This document shows positions 39,191 to 48,660 of a DNA stretch of 64,000 nt, in pieces (the stretch's first letter is position 1; every line of letters starts with the position of its first letter). The DNA comes from Olivibacter jilunii (GTDB taxonomy: Bacteria; Bacteroidota; Bacteroidia; Sphingobacteriales; Sphingobacteriaceae). The notes below the pieces were generated by a model. The model saw nothing but the letters and a program-made list of their open reading frames with translations. It was not told the DNA's origin and made no database searches. The stretch lies in NCBI RefSeq assembly GCF_900607235.1, contig NZ_LR027862.1:1-64000 (forward strand), read 5' to 3'. Position numbers and translations under genes: made by a program.

Positions 39191-39925
39191 TTATATAGAT
39201 TTCAATAAATTTCTCAATTGCTCTTCTTGCTGAAAGCCTTGCGCTTCCTTTACTAACTTTCCTTGCTTATAAAGATGAAAAACCGGTATTCCCTCCACCT
39301 TCATCGCACGGGTCAAAGCCTTGGCTTGATCAATATTTAACCGATAAATGAACACCTTTCCTTCATACTCCTTAGCTAATTTTTTCAAAGTCGGTTCCAT
39401 CTCCTTGCAAGGGATACACCAATCTGCATAAAAATCAATCAGAACAACTTTGTTTTCATGCAAAATCTTGTCAAAATCTGTCTTGGTGAATAAGTCTTTT
39501 TTCACTGGCTTCTCTCCAGGTGTTACAGGCAAATTTTCATTTTTCCAGGCCATAATACCACCTTTTAAATCGTATATTTCCTTAAATCCAAGCTCTTTTA
39601 ATGTTGCCGTTGCCTTTGCACTTCTACTTCCTCCCAGGCAGTATACAAATACAGGCTTTGTCCGATCCAAACGACTAAGCTCTTTGTCGAAATCATTATC
39701 CTTAATATCAATGTTAAGCGCATGCTCAAGATGTCCATCCGCAAACTCATCAGCAGTCCGCACGTCGATCAACTGAACAGTCTCAGAGGAGTTATCTTTT
39801 AGTTTTTGTTGATACTGTTTGGCCGTCAAAGGTCCTTCTTCCTGCGTGGCCATTGCACACCCTTGTAGATACAAAGCGTACAAACAACAGGTCAACATAT
39901 ACCTAAATTTTATACGTAATCCCAT
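39191..39925 (-). CDS. Rhodanese-thioredoxin fusion lipoprotein
   Basis: Periplasm-facing two-domain thiol protein. The frame is open to 40066, but a consensus -7 box lies at 39948-39955 and the ATG at 39925 gives a good lipoprotein signal (LTCCLYALYLQGC, lipid Cys23), so 39925 is chosen (244 aa). The rhodanese domain (about 33-130) keeps the active-site Cys96 in VYCLGGSRS. The thioredoxin domain has DFYADWCIPC with Cys170 and Cys173. It could handle persulfide or disulfide exchange. A paralogue at 48661 in the sulfatase operon has lost the rhodanese cysteine. Confidence 0.9.
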   Translation of the reverse strand: MGLRIKFRYMLTCCLYALYLQGCAMATQEEGPLTAKQYQQKLKDNSSETVQLIDVRTADEFADGHLEHALNIDIKDNDFDKELSRLDRTKPVFVYCLGGSRSAKATATLKELGFKEIYDLKGGIMAWKNENLPVTPGEKPVKKDLFTKTDFDKILHENKVVLIDFYADWCIPCKEMEPTLKKLAKEYEGKVFIYRLNIDQAKALTRAMKVEGIPVFHLYKQGKLVKEAQGFQQEEQLRNLLKSI

Positions 39926-39947
39926 AACACTTTCTAAATTAATATTA

Positions 39948-39955
39948 CAAAAGTA
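39948..39955 (-). promoter_or_regulatory. -7 element of rhodanese-thioredoxin gene
   Basis: TACTTTTG on the minus strand matches TAnnTTTG exactly. The start would be about 39941, which leaves a 16-base leader to ATG 39925 and excludes the longer frame. The -33 box is weak. Confidence 0.5.
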
Positions 39956-40222
39956 ACAGATCCGATTTTTAAATACTAAATAAAATTCGCCACGGTGATA
40001 ATGAGGCGGCCTGTACAAGTCTAACGCCCATTGCTTACCGCTGCCATTTCGAAATTTATATTCCATGCATCTATCTTTATAAAATGAACCCCCATGTTTA
40101 AAATTTCATGTTCATCACACAGTGGAATGTAAATTTATTCACGTAATTTACAATATCCGGTTGTGTTTAAACCACAAAGGGTTCATAAATAAAACAAACA
40201 CGAACGAACTAATTATTTACAG

Positions 40223-41662
40223 ATGACAAAGGATTCTTACGATGCGATTGTGGTGGGTTCCGGCCCCAATGGGTTGGCAGCAGCCATCACCATGCAGAAA
40301 GCCGGATTGGAAGTTTTACTGATAGAAGCGAAGGAAACAATAGGAGGCGGCCTACGATCCGCACAATTTATGGATTCAGGAAATATATATGATATATGTT
40401 CTGCTATACACCCGATGGCACTTCAATCTCCCTTTTTCAAGAGATTACCCCTTGAACAGCATGGGTTAACTTACATAAATCCGCCGATTATGGCGGCTCA
40501 TCCCCTAGACGGGGGGAAGGCTGTAGGGCTTTTTTCTTCACTAGAGCAAACATCCGGTCAGTTCAATACAGATAAAAACGCCTACATTCATTTATTTAAA
40601 CCCTTAACAAAGTTATGGCCCACACTGATCAGCGACTTATTAGCCCCTTTTCATATACCTTCGAATCCTTTCCCGCTCATACGTTTTGGCAAGAACGCAC
40701 TTCTATCGGCAACGCAACTCGCAAAACGCTTTCAAACCGAAGAACTGAAAGCTCTATGGGCAGGTATGGCGGCTCACTCCATGTTGCCCTTAGATTATAT
40801 GACTACATCGGCGGTGGCATTGGTGCTATCTATCGCCGGTCATACCGGAGGTTGGCCTATTCCCCGAGGCGGATCGCAGCAAATAGCCAATGCCTTGGCT
40901 TCTTATTTTAAGTCGATTGGCGGGGACATTGAAACAAGTTTTTATGTAGACTCGCTTAAAAAGCTTCCTACGGCCCGAGCATTTCTTTTTGATCTAGGGC
41001 CAAAGCAATTGATACAAATTGCAGGGGATCGATTCCATGCCTCCTATCGGAGACAACTTGGCAGATATCGCTATGGGATGGGTGTTTTTAAAATTGATTG
41101 GTTGCTTGACGGTCCTATACCCTTTCAGTCAGAGCAATGCAGAAAAGCCGGCACTGTACATCTCGGTAATAGTCTACAGGAAATTGCCCATGCAGAACGA
41201 CAAGTCTGGGAAGGGAAACATCCGGAGAGACCTTTTGTACTGCTTGCCCAACAGAGTTTGTTCGATACCACCCGCGTAATGGGGAATCATCAAATTGCCT
41301 GGGCCTATTGCCATGTCCCAAACGGTTCAACTGTTGATATGACCATGGCTATTGAACAACAAGTAGAACGATATGCTCCGGGATTTAAAGATCAAATAAT
41401 TGCCAAGCAATGCATGAATACACATGCCTATGAAATCTACAATCCAAACTATATAGGTGGCGACATCAATGGAGGCGTAATGGATCTTAAACAATTATAT
41501 ACCAGACCCGCTTTGAGGTGGTCGCCCTACGGCACGCCTGCGAAAGACATTTATATTTGTTCTTCTTCAACGCCTCCCGGTGGAGGTGTGCATGGGATGT
41601 GTGGATACCATGCCGCAAAACAAGCATTAAAAAAGCGTTTCGGAATTGAAGTAGATTTTTAG
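40223..41662 (+). CDS. Phytoene-desaturase-like FAD oxidoreductase
   Basis: A 479-residue flavoprotein of the COG1233 phytoene dehydrogenase-related group. The N-terminal dinucleotide loop is IVVGSGPNGLAAAITMQKAGLEVLLIE, ending in the FAD ribose-binding Glu. GGGLRSAQF follows, and the C-terminal FAD motif is CSSSTPPGGGVHGMCGYHAA. No carotenoid gene neighbours are present, and the closest pattern is the PYROXD2-like group, so a role in carotenoid synthesis is not claimed. Cytoplasmic. It lies just upstream of the sulfatase island but probably has its own transcript. Confidence 0.82.
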   Translation: MTKDSYDAIVVGSGPNGLAAAITMQKAGLEVLLIEAKETIGGGLRSAQFMDSGNIYDICSAIHPMALQSPFFKRLPLEQHGLTYINPPIMAAHPLDGGKAVGLFSSLEQTSGQFNTDKNAYIHLFKPLTKLWPTLISDLLAPFHIPSNPFPLIRFGKNALLSATQLAKRFQTEELKALWAGMAAHSMLPLDYMTTSAVALVLSIAGHTGGWPIPRGGSQQIANALASYFKSIGGDIETSFYVDSLKKLPTARAFLFDLGPKQLIQIAGDRFHASYRRQLGRYRYGMGVFKIDWLLDGPIPFQSEQCRKAGTVHLGNSLQEIAHAERQVWEGKHPERPFVLLAQQSLFDTTRVMGNHQIAWAYCHVPNGSTVDMTMAIEQQVERYAPGFKDQIIAKQCMNTHAYEIYNPNYIGGDINGGVMDLKQLYTRPALRWSPYGTPAKDIYICSSSTPPGGGVHGMCGYHAAKQALKKRFGIEVDF

Positions 41663-41750
41663 CATTACATAAGCGATCTTAGGCCAAATAGGTAAAATTT
41701 ATAGCCTAAATAGGAAGTTTTTATTCCTAACGATGCATGTTCCATGCCTG

Positions 41751-41758
41751 TATATTTG
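41751..41758 (+). promoter_or_regulatory. -7 element of the sulfatase operon
   Basis: TATATTTG matches the -7 consensus but lacks a TTG 17-23 bases upstream, as expected for an activator-dependent promoter. The start would be near 41765. Confidence 0.45.
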
Positions 41759-41773
41759 TGTTGAGTTTAATGT

Positions 41774-41788
41774 CTACTAAATAAGTAG
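41774..41788. promoter_or_regulatory. Candidate operator in sulfatase operon leader
   Basis: CTACT-N5-AGTAG dyad about 10 bases downstream of the predicted start and upstream of the Cys-rich leader ORF. The position suits a repressor; the regulator is not in the window. Confidence 0.35.
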
Positions 41789-41819
41789 TCTATTTATTAA
41801 AATCAGCAAAAACATACAA

Positions 41820-41942
41820 ATGAATACAATTGAACAAAGAACGCCCTTAAAGAAGGAAGAGGTCATTAAAAAACGCCTAAATAGTCCCGCCTTTACGATC
41901 CATTCTATGCAATCAGCCATGTGCTATTCCTGTTGTTGCTAA
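41820..41942 (+). CDS. Cys-rich leader peptide (candidate cysteine attenuator)
   Basis: A 40-codon ORF read directly from the sequence. It begins MNTIEQRTPLKKEEVIKKRL and ends with Met-Cys-Tyr-Ser-Cys-Cys-Cys before TAA. Three consecutive Cys codons (41931-41939) abut the stop. They lie in a small hairpin, GTTGT (41932-41936) with ACAAC (41942-41946). The peptide precedes susC by 106 bases in a locus full of sulfur genes. By analogy with amino-acid leader peptides, ribosome stalling at Cys codons could control the operon. Expression and mechanism are inference. Confidence 0.55.
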   Translation: MNTIEQRTPLKKEEVIKKRLNSPAFTIHSMQSAMCYSCCC

Positions 41943-42003
41943 CAACCCATCTCCGCAAATTATTCCATTTTCTAACGATTTCATCTTTTGCTTTTCCTAA
42001 TCA

Positions 42004-42022
42004 CTTCGTGTCGATTACGAAG
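42004..42022 (+). promoter_or_regulatory. Hairpin between leader ORF and susC
   Basis: CTTCGT (42004-42009) pairs with ACGAAG (42017-42022) around a 7-base loop, 27 bases before the susC start. No T-run follows, so if functional it would act on translation or by pairing with upstream leader sequence. Confidence 0.35.
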
Positions 42023-42048
42023 CTGTATGCAACTAACAATAATATACA

Positions 42049-45000
42049 ATGATTAATCATTTTGCTAAACTATATAGGCTTGTTTTTCCGTTCCACAAAA
42101 ATTTATGGCAACTATTTTTGTCAACTCTTCTTTTATTTTTAAGCGGAAATCTATGTGCACAGGTTACAAAGCCTTTGATCAATTCCACACTCGATGGAAA
42201 AGTGTTTGATAGTAACTCGAAAGAGCCACTCCCGGGCGCCACTGTCTCGATTGAAGGAACCACCCATAAAGCTAGTACGGATGGCGATGGGAAATTCAAT
42301 TTTATCACCGGACAAAAGTTCCCCTATACACTTATCATTAACTATATTGGTTATAAAGTTAAGAAAGTTATTGCAACGGGAAGTCCAATAGCCATTGGAC
42401 TAGAGCCCGATTTCAACCAATTGGAAGACGTGGTAGTGGTAGGTTATGGTACACAAAAACGTGGTGACCTGACGGGATCGGTTGCTTCTGTTCCGGCAGA
42501 GCTAAAGAGCCAACCTGTCGCTTCTCCGGAGCGCCTATTACAGGGATCTGTACCGGGCGTGGTTGTTACGCAAACCTCTGGTCAGCCAGGCGGCGGAGTG
42601 AGTGTGCAGATAAGGGGGAATAACTCCATTACGGCCGGCAGTGATCCCTTATATGTTATAGACGGCTTTCCGCTTAATAACGACTATTCACTAAACGACG
42701 CCGGCGTCACTACGGGTTCCAAAATAAACCCTTTATCTACCATTAACACCTCTGACATTGAGTCTATTGATGTATTGAAAGATGCTTCGGCAACTGCGAT
42801 TTACGGATCGAGGGGCGCTAACGGCGTGGTGATTATCACTACTAAAAGTGGAAGTCGGAATAAATCTTCTATAAATTATGATGGGTACTATGGCTTCCAG
42901 GAGGTGATAAAAACCATCCCTTTATTGAACGCCGGGGAATGGTGGCAGTTGCGAAAGGATGCGGCCGTTAACTCAGGTAAATCAGCTTCGCTTCCAGCGG
43001 TGTCGGGCTATTCATTAGATACGAGTGGCGTGGGGACCGACTGGCAGGCGGCCGCTTTTCGGGAAGCACCTATTCAAAACCACAATTTGTCTATTTTAGC
43101 AGGGAGCGAAAAAACCCGGTTAGCTATCTCAGGCAACTATTTTGATCAAGATGGGATTCTACAAAACACCGGATTTAGAAGAATATCCGGACGAATAAAT
43201 GTTGCCCACGACTACAATGAAAAATTAAAGTTTACAAGCAATATTTCAGCAAGCCAGTCGAAAGCCGATGTTGCCCCAACAGCAGTTGTCGCTAATTTAT
43301 TATTGACCCCGCCGTCTCTTCCCATCTATCAGGACGACGGTTCGTATGTAATTTATAGTCCTTTCGAATCAAGTTTACAGAACCCTATCAACTCCCTATA
43401 CAATCAGTTAAATGAAACAAAAACCAATCGCTTGCTGGGGAATATCGCGGGTGAATATGAAATCATTACAGGATTAAAAGCGAAAGTGCTGATAGGTGTC
43501 GACATTGTCGATAATAAACAGAATCGTTATTTACCAAAAACCACCGCCGAAGGTTTGGATTTAGGGGGCTTGGCACAAGTCGGCTCTGTTTTTACCTCCA
43601 ACTGGTTAAACGAAAACACGTTAAGTTACGACAAGGTGATCGGTGAAAAGAACAGGATCAATGCCGTGGTAGGGTTTACCGCACAGCAATCGAACAGTGA
43701 AGGCACCGTTGCGGAAGCAGCTGGATTTGCGACCGATGCCTTTAGCTTTAACAATTTAGGGACGGGCGTAACCAATAGAACACCGAGCTCGATTGCCAAT
43801 GAATGGTCGCTTGCCTCCTATCTGGCAAGAGTGAACTATGCTTATGACAGTCGATATCTATTCACCCTAACGTTTAGGGCTGATGGATCCTCTAAGTTTG
43901 GGGCTGGGAATAAATGGGGATATTTCCCTTCAGCGGCGTTTGGTTGGAATGTGAGTAATGAAGCATTCTTTAAGAATGTAAAACAGATAAGCCAGCTTAA
44001 AATTCGCTTAAGCGCGGGTACAACAGGCAACCAAAATATCCCGTCCTATCAGTCGCTATCGCGATTGAGCTACTTTAGATATAATTTCTCCAATACAACC
44101 GTACACGGTTTCGCACCTATAACGGTCCCAAACCCGGATTTGGGCTGGGAGAAGACCTTTCAATTTGACGGTGGAATTGACGTAGGTTTTTTTAACAATC
44201 GGATCAGTTTAGTTGCAGATTACTATTATAAAAAAACGACCGATCTGCTCCTAAGCCGTACCGTGCCCGGGACGTCAGGCTTAGCCGAGTTCGGAGGCGG
44301 ACAAGCGTCCACCATCTATCAGAACATCGGAGCGGTGTCTAATCAAGGAATAGAGGTATATGTCAACTCGAATAATTTGATCGGAGATTTTACCTGGAAA
44401 TCTATCTTGGTTTTCGCTAAAAATACAAACAAGATTCTTGACTTGGGAGAGGGCGTCGATCAAATTATTCCGGTAATCTCACAACCCTCCATTGCTAAGG
44501 TAGGCTATCCATTGGGCTCTTTTATCGTTTACCAAACCGATGGCATCATTCAAGAAGGCGACACGCCCCTAACACCGCAACAAAACAAAAATCCAGGTGG
44601 ACAAAAATATAAGGATATCGACGGTGATGGTCAAATTACACAGGCAGGGGATCGAGTTGTGATCTCCAATCAACCTGGATTTACGGCCGGATTTACCAAT
44701 AACTTTTCTTATAAAGGTTTCGATTTATCCGTTTTCTTTCAGAGTTCTGTAGGCGGGAAAATTTACAATGCCAATCGGGCTAATTTGGAACTAGGTACCG
44801 GTTATGTAAATGCGTCCAAAGTGCTGCTAAACCGCTGGACGCCTAACCACACCGATACGGATGTAAAGGCTGCTTTTCAAGACCCGGCAATTACCATTTC
44901 CGACCGCTTTATTGAAAGCGCAACTTACCTCCGTTTGAAAAATCTATCATTTGGATATACCATACCCAAACGAGTTTTTGGGAATTCGGGCTTCGATTCA

Positions 45001-45165
45001 CTTCGCATCTATGTATCAGCACAAAATTTATGGACGTGGACCGACTATACGGGCTTTGATCCGGAGGTGAGCTTAAACGAACAATCTTTAATTAATAAGG
45101 GAATTGACCAAGGTGTTTACCCTAATAGTCGATCTTTTCAACTTGGACTCTCATTGACATTATAA
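42049..45165 (+). CDS. susC: SusC-type TonB-dependent receptor of sulfatase operon
   Basis: Outer-membrane TonB-dependent importer, 1038 aa. The signal peptide of about 38 residues ends GNLCAQ. A regulatory-like domain follows (LDGKVFDSNSKEPLPGATVS), then EDVVVVGYGTQKRGDLTGSV, the plug (VIDGFPLNND, IDVLKDASATAIYGSRGANGVVIITTKSG) and the barrel ending SFQLGLSLTL. It belongs to the common VVVGYGTQK subgroup and differs from the two other SusCs here. With susD, sulfatase and thiol proteins behind it, the cargo is probably a sulfated compound. Confidence 0.95.
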   Translation: MINHFAKLYRLVFPFHKNLWQLFLSTLLLFLSGNLCAQVTKPLINSTLDGKVFDSNSKEPLPGATVSIEGTTHKASTDGDGKFNFITGQKFPYTLIINYIGYKVKKVIATGSPIAIGLEPDFNQLEDVVVVGYGTQKRGDLTGSVASVPAELKSQPVASPERLLQGSVPGVVVTQTSGQPGGGVSVQIRGNNSITAGSDPLYVIDGFPLNNDYSLNDAGVTTGSKINPLSTINTSDIESIDVLKDASATAIYGSRGANGVVIITTKSGSRNKSSINYDGYYGFQEVIKTIPLLNAGEWWQLRKDAAVNSGKSASLPAVSGYSLDTSGVGTDWQAAAFREAPIQNHNLSILAGSEKTRLAISGNYFDQDGILQNTGFRRISGRINVAHDYNEKLKFTSNISASQSKADVAPTAVVANLLLTPPSLPIYQDDGSYVIYSPFESSLQNPINSLYNQLNETKTNRLLGNIAGEYEIITGLKAKVLIGVDIVDNKQNRYLPKTTAEGLDLGGLAQVGSVFTSNWLNENTLSYDKVIGEKNRINAVVGFTAQQSNSEGTVAEAAGFATDAFSFNNLGTGVTNRTPSSIANEWSLASYLARVNYAYDSRYLFTLTFRADGSSKFGAGNKWGYFPSAAFGWNVSNEAFFKNVKQISQLKIRLSAGTTGNQNIPSYQSLSRLSYFRYNFSNTTVHGFAPITVPNPDLGWEKTFQFDGGIDVGFFNNRISLVADYYYKKTTDLLLSRTVPGTSGLAEFGGGQASTIYQNIGAVSNQGIEVYVNSNNLIGDFTWKSILVFAKNTNKILDLGEGVDQIIPVISQPSIAKVGYPLGSFIVYQTDGIIQEGDTPLTPQQNKNPGGQKYKDIDGDGQITQAGDRVVISNQPGFTAGFTNNFSYKGFDLSVFFQSSVGGKIYNANRANLELGTGYVNASKVLLNRWTPNHTDTDVKAAFQDPAITISDRFIESATYLRLKNLSFGYTIPKRVFGNSGFDSLRIYVSAQNLWTWTDYTGFDPEVSLNEQSLINKGIDQGVYPNSRSFQLGLSLTL

Positions 45166-45179
45166 ATAACGCGTGAAAT

Positions 45180-46745
45180 ATGAAAATTCTTAGCTATATC
45201 TTAATACTCATTATCGGACTTAGTTTTTCTTCTTGCAAGAAATTTCTGGAAGAGGAGCCCGCCTCCGTTATATCGGAAGATCAGTTTTATAAGACACAGG
45301 ATGATGCACTCAATGCGGTAAACGCGGTATATTTTTTTCTTAACTCGGGCGGATCTTCTGTTCAAACACCTTACAACACCTTATTTAATACCGGGATGAA
45401 CATGGCCGGTGATGATGAGGATCCAGGCCCTGGAGCGACGAACCCGGATGTACGGTCACTTTCCGTTCTGGCCCACTCATCTACCAATCTCCGAATTTAT
45501 GAAATCTGGCAGCAGCATTATGCGGCTATTAAGCGTGCCAATGTGGCTTTAGCAAAAATCCCCAACATAGATTTCGACAGCAGTTTAAAAAACAGGTTAC
45601 TGGCCGAGACAAAATTCTTACGTGCCTTATACTACTTTAATCTCGTTCGCTTGTATGGCGACGTTCCATTAGTACTTAGTTATGAAACCTATATTGATGC
45701 CAACGATTATGCAATTGCGCGGACACCTAGCACAGCGGTCTACGCACAGATTGAAAAGGACCTAAAGGAAGCTGCGGAAGTATTGCCGGATCGCTATGCA
45801 GCGCCCGATATCGGCCGGGCAACGGCTGGCGCTGCGAAAGCTTTATTGGCAAAAGTTTATTTAACGGAAGCATCTTTACCATTGAAGCTGGAGGACAATT
45901 ATGCCAATGCCGTGCTAACAGCTGAAGAAGTGCTCTCTGCCCAAGATGGTGGTACCGGAAATTACGGATACGATCTTTTCGAAAACTATGCCGAGGTATT
46001 TCTTCCCGATTTTAAAAATGGGAAGGAACACATCTTTTCAGCCCAGTTTAAGTCAAATTCCCTTAATCAGGGTAATAATGAAAATCCACGTGCCATATTG
46101 AGCGGTGTTCCGGGATTGCGAGGGAACTATGCGCATATGGTACGTTATTATAAAGAAGGTAGCGATAATTTTTTCAGTATCTATAAATTGTATAAACCAT
46201 CCGATAAACGCCGATCTGTCACTTTTGTTACCAGTTTCATCAGTCCGACGAACGGACGTCAATATGCGCTTCCGCTTAACAACCCCGCCGTACCGGGAGA
46301 TTCGACGCCGTTTTTTCATAAATGGTGGGATCCCAATTCCACGGCTGTCCCAAGTGAATCAGCCGCCAATGTACCTATTATTCGGTATGCGGAACTTTTA
46401 TTGATTCATGCCGAAGCAGAAAATGAGCAGAATGGCCCTACCCTTAAAGCGTATCAGTCGATCAATCGCGTGCGAAGGAGAGCGGGACTACCCGATTTGA
46501 CACCTGGCCTCACCAAGGATCAATTTCGCGATTCGGTTTACCTTGATCGAAGGCTGGAGTTAGTATATGAATATCAACGTTGGTTTGATCTGATCAGAGA
46601 GAAAGATGCTTCGGGCAACAGTGTTTTTGTAAAAAGTCTACATAAGGTGGGTAAGACTAACGCTGCAGAGAAACATCAATTATACCCTATTCCGCAATCA
46701 GAAATCGACAACAATCATTTGCTAACACAAAACCCCGGTTTTTAA
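45180..46745 (+). CDS. susD: SusD/RagB lipoprotein of sulfatase operon
   Basis: Surface substrate-binding lipoprotein, 521 aa. The signal peptide ends LSFSSC (lipid Cys near 19), followed by KKFLEEEPASVISEDQFYKT, the canonical RagB/SusD start. AETKFLRALYYFNLVRLYGDVPL, a TPR-like stretch, and the C-terminal RRLELVYEYQRWFDLIREKD with QLYPIPQSEID confirm the family. It starts 14 bases after susC and is followed by the sulfatase. Confidence 0.95.
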   Translation: MKILSYILILIIGLSFSSCKKFLEEEPASVISEDQFYKTQDDALNAVNAVYFFLNSGGSSVQTPYNTLFNTGMNMAGDDEDPGPGATNPDVRSLSVLAHSSTNLRIYEIWQQHYAAIKRANVALAKIPNIDFDSSLKNRLLAETKFLRALYYFNLVRLYGDVPLVLSYETYIDANDYAIARTPSTAVYAQIEKDLKEAAEVLPDRYAAPDIGRATAGAAKALLAKVYLTEASLPLKLEDNYANAVLTAEEVLSAQDGGTGNYGYDLFENYAEVFLPDFKNGKEHIFSAQFKSNSLNQGNNENPRAILSGVPGLRGNYAHMVRYYKEGSDNFFSIYKLYKPSDKRRSVTFVTSFISPTNGRQYALPLNNPAVPGDSTPFFHKWWDPNSTAVPSESAANVPIIRYAELLLIHAEAENEQNGPTLKAYQSINRVRRRAGLPDLTPGLTKDQFRDSVYLDRRLELVYEYQRWFDLIREKDASGNSVFVKSLHKVGKTNAAEKHQLYPIPQSEIDNNHLLTQNPGF

Positions 46746-46794
46746 AAACATTGTATATGCAAGATAAAATGACTCCCAATAATCAATTATTATT

Positions 46795-48627
46795 ATGAAG
46801 AAAATAATCAATACTTCTCTCTTTTTGCTAGGTACGCTCTCGGCAGTACAGGGGCAAAATATCACGCAACAGCAAGAACCTTTTAAAGGTGTTGTTGGTA
46901 CCAATTATGCGAATTCAAAGGAATCTTGGGTAGACCCCATAAAAGCCCCCTCGAACGCGCCAAATGTCATCTGGATTTTATTGGATGATGTTGGATTTGG
47001 AGCAAGCAGTACGTTCGGTGGTTTAATTAATACCCCAACTTTTGACAGTTTAGCGAACAATGGTTTGCGCTATACCAATTTCCATACCGCAGCCATCTGT
47101 GCGCCCACGCGAGCGGCTCTTCTAACAGGCCGTAATCACCATCGTGTACATGAGGGTGGTTTCTCCCACCGTTGGTCAGCATTTGGCTTTCCGGGCTGGG
47201 ATGGCCGAATACCTGCTGACAAAGGTACCATCGCCGAAATATTAAGAGAACAGGGTTACAGCACTTTCGCCGTGGGGAAGTACGGATTGACACCTGATCA
47301 GGACGCAACGGATGCAGGCCCTTTTGACCGATGGCCTTCCGGTAAGGGTTTCGAACATTTTTTTGGTTTTCTTGGGTCGGCAACAGACCAATATGAACCG
47401 GATTTAGTAGAAGACAATGCACACGTCACGCCCAATGGCAAGCATTTGAGCGAGCAAATAACCGATAAAGCGATCAGCTTTATTGACCGACAAAAAAGTG
47501 CAGCGCCTGACAAACCCTTCTTTTTGTATTATGCCCCGGGAGCTACGCATTCACCGCATCAAGTGGAACCTAAATGGCGGGATTTATATAAAGGAAAATT
47601 TGATAAGGGCTGGGATCATTACCGAGAACAAGTATTTAAAAGGCAAAAGGAATTGGGTATCATACCGGCTAATGCCAGCTTGCCTGCACGAAATCCCAAT
47701 ATCAAAGCCTGGGACAAATTATCGGCTGACGAGAAAAAGGTATATGCTCGCTTTTTTGAAGTCTATGCAGGCTATTTAACTTATACCGATTATGAAGTAA
47801 GTCGTTTAGTGAATCACCTAAAAGAGATCAATCAGTTGGATAATACGTTAATTTTTGTCATTCTCGGAGATAACGGAGCCAGTAAAGAAGGAACTTTATA
47901 CGGTACCATCAAGCGCTCGCCGACAGCTGCCCTGCAACAGGATCTGAGCGAAGAGGAGGCGCTCAAGGTCAATCTGGCAAATTTCGATCTGATCGGCACT
48001 CCTCAAGCCACCAATGGAAACTATCCTTTAGGGTGGGCTCAAGCTGCCAATACACCATTTAAATATTGGAAGCAAGATGCGCACGCAGAGGGCGGAACAC
48101 GAAATCCGTTAATTGTTTTTTATCCGAAATCGATTCAGGATAAAGGAGGGATTCGGAATCAATACGGCCATGTGAACGATTTATTACCCACCACGCTGGA
48201 ATTTCTCAATATTAAAGCGCCTGCGTATATCCGTGGTATTAAACAGGATACCATTCAAGGAACGTCTTTGTTGTATTCTTTTGCTGAAAAGAACGCTCCA
48301 TCACGTCACTCCGTCCAATACTATTACATTTTCGGTTCACGGGCTATCTATAAAGACGGTTGGAAGGCAAGCTTGGCCTTTAAGATTGCCGATGGTAAAG
48401 GGGGGAAAAGTCGCAATGTGAGCTTTGAAGACCCCAACCATATCGACTGGCAGCTATTTAACCTTCATGAAGACTTCAATGAACAACATGATTTGGCTAA
48501 GAAAAATCCCGCTAAACTCGAGGAGCTGAAAGCGTTATTCGAGGAGGAAGCAAAGAAAAACAATATATACCCCTATATAACCTGGGATGATGTTACTGAT
48601 AGGCGAAATACATTGTCAAAACAATAA
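46795..48627 (+). CDS. Formylglycine-dependent arylsulfatase
   Basis: Exported type I sulfatase, 610 aa, that hydrolyses sulfate esters. The signal peptide ends VQGQ near residue 21. The metal-binding aspartates are Asp64-Asp65 in WILLDDVGFGAS. The modification motif CAPTRAALLTGR has Cys102, which must be converted to formylglycine; the cysteine form means an FGE or anSME is needed, and an FGE lies at 52115. Further signatures are GKYGLTP, FFGFLGSATDQY, FVILGDNGAS and NTPFKYWKQDAHAEGGTRNPLIV. Overall layout resembles AtsA-like arylsulfatases. The true substrate is unknown. Confidence 0.95.
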   Translation: MKKIINTSLFLLGTLSAVQGQNITQQQEPFKGVVGTNYANSKESWVDPIKAPSNAPNVIWILLDDVGFGASSTFGGLINTPTFDSLANNGLRYTNFHTAAICAPTRAALLTGRNHHRVHEGGFSHRWSAFGFPGWDGRIPADKGTIAEILREQGYSTFAVGKYGLTPDQDATDAGPFDRWPSGKGFEHFFGFLGSATDQYEPDLVEDNAHVTPNGKHLSEQITDKAISFIDRQKSAAPDKPFFLYYAPGATHSPHQVEPKWRDLYKGKFDKGWDHYREQVFKRQKELGIIPANASLPARNPNIKAWDKLSADEKKVYARFFEVYAGYLTYTDYEVSRLVNHLKEINQLDNTLIFVILGDNGASKEGTLYGTIKRSPTAALQQDLSEEEALKVNLANFDLIGTPQATNGNYPLGWAQAANTPFKYWKQDAHAEGGTRNPLIVFYPKSIQDKGGIRNQYGHVNDLLPTTLEFLNIKAPAYIRGIKQDTIQGTSLLYSFAEKNAPSRHSVQYYYIFGSRAIYKDGWKASLAFKIADGKGGKSRNVSFEDPNHIDWQLFNLHEDFNEQHDLAKKNPAKLEELKALFEEEAKKNNIYPYITWDDVTDRRNTLSKQ

Positions 48628-48660
48628 TAACTCGGTGTCAAATAAATCAGATATAGAAAG

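Noticed and set aside
39926-40066. 47-residue N-terminal extension of the rhodanese-thioredoxin protein
   Set aside because: A promoter -7 box lies inside it, and the downstream ATG gives a proper lipoprotein signal.
40223-41662. Oxidoreductase as carotenoid phytoene desaturase
   Set aside because: No crtB, crtE or other carotenoid gene is in the neighbourhood, and the sequence fits the broader COG1233/PYROXD2-like group better.
42049-48627. Region 42-49 kb as a classical polysaccharide utilization locus
   Set aside because: No glycoside hydrolase, polysaccharide lyase or sugar kinase is present; neighbours are all sulfur or redox related.
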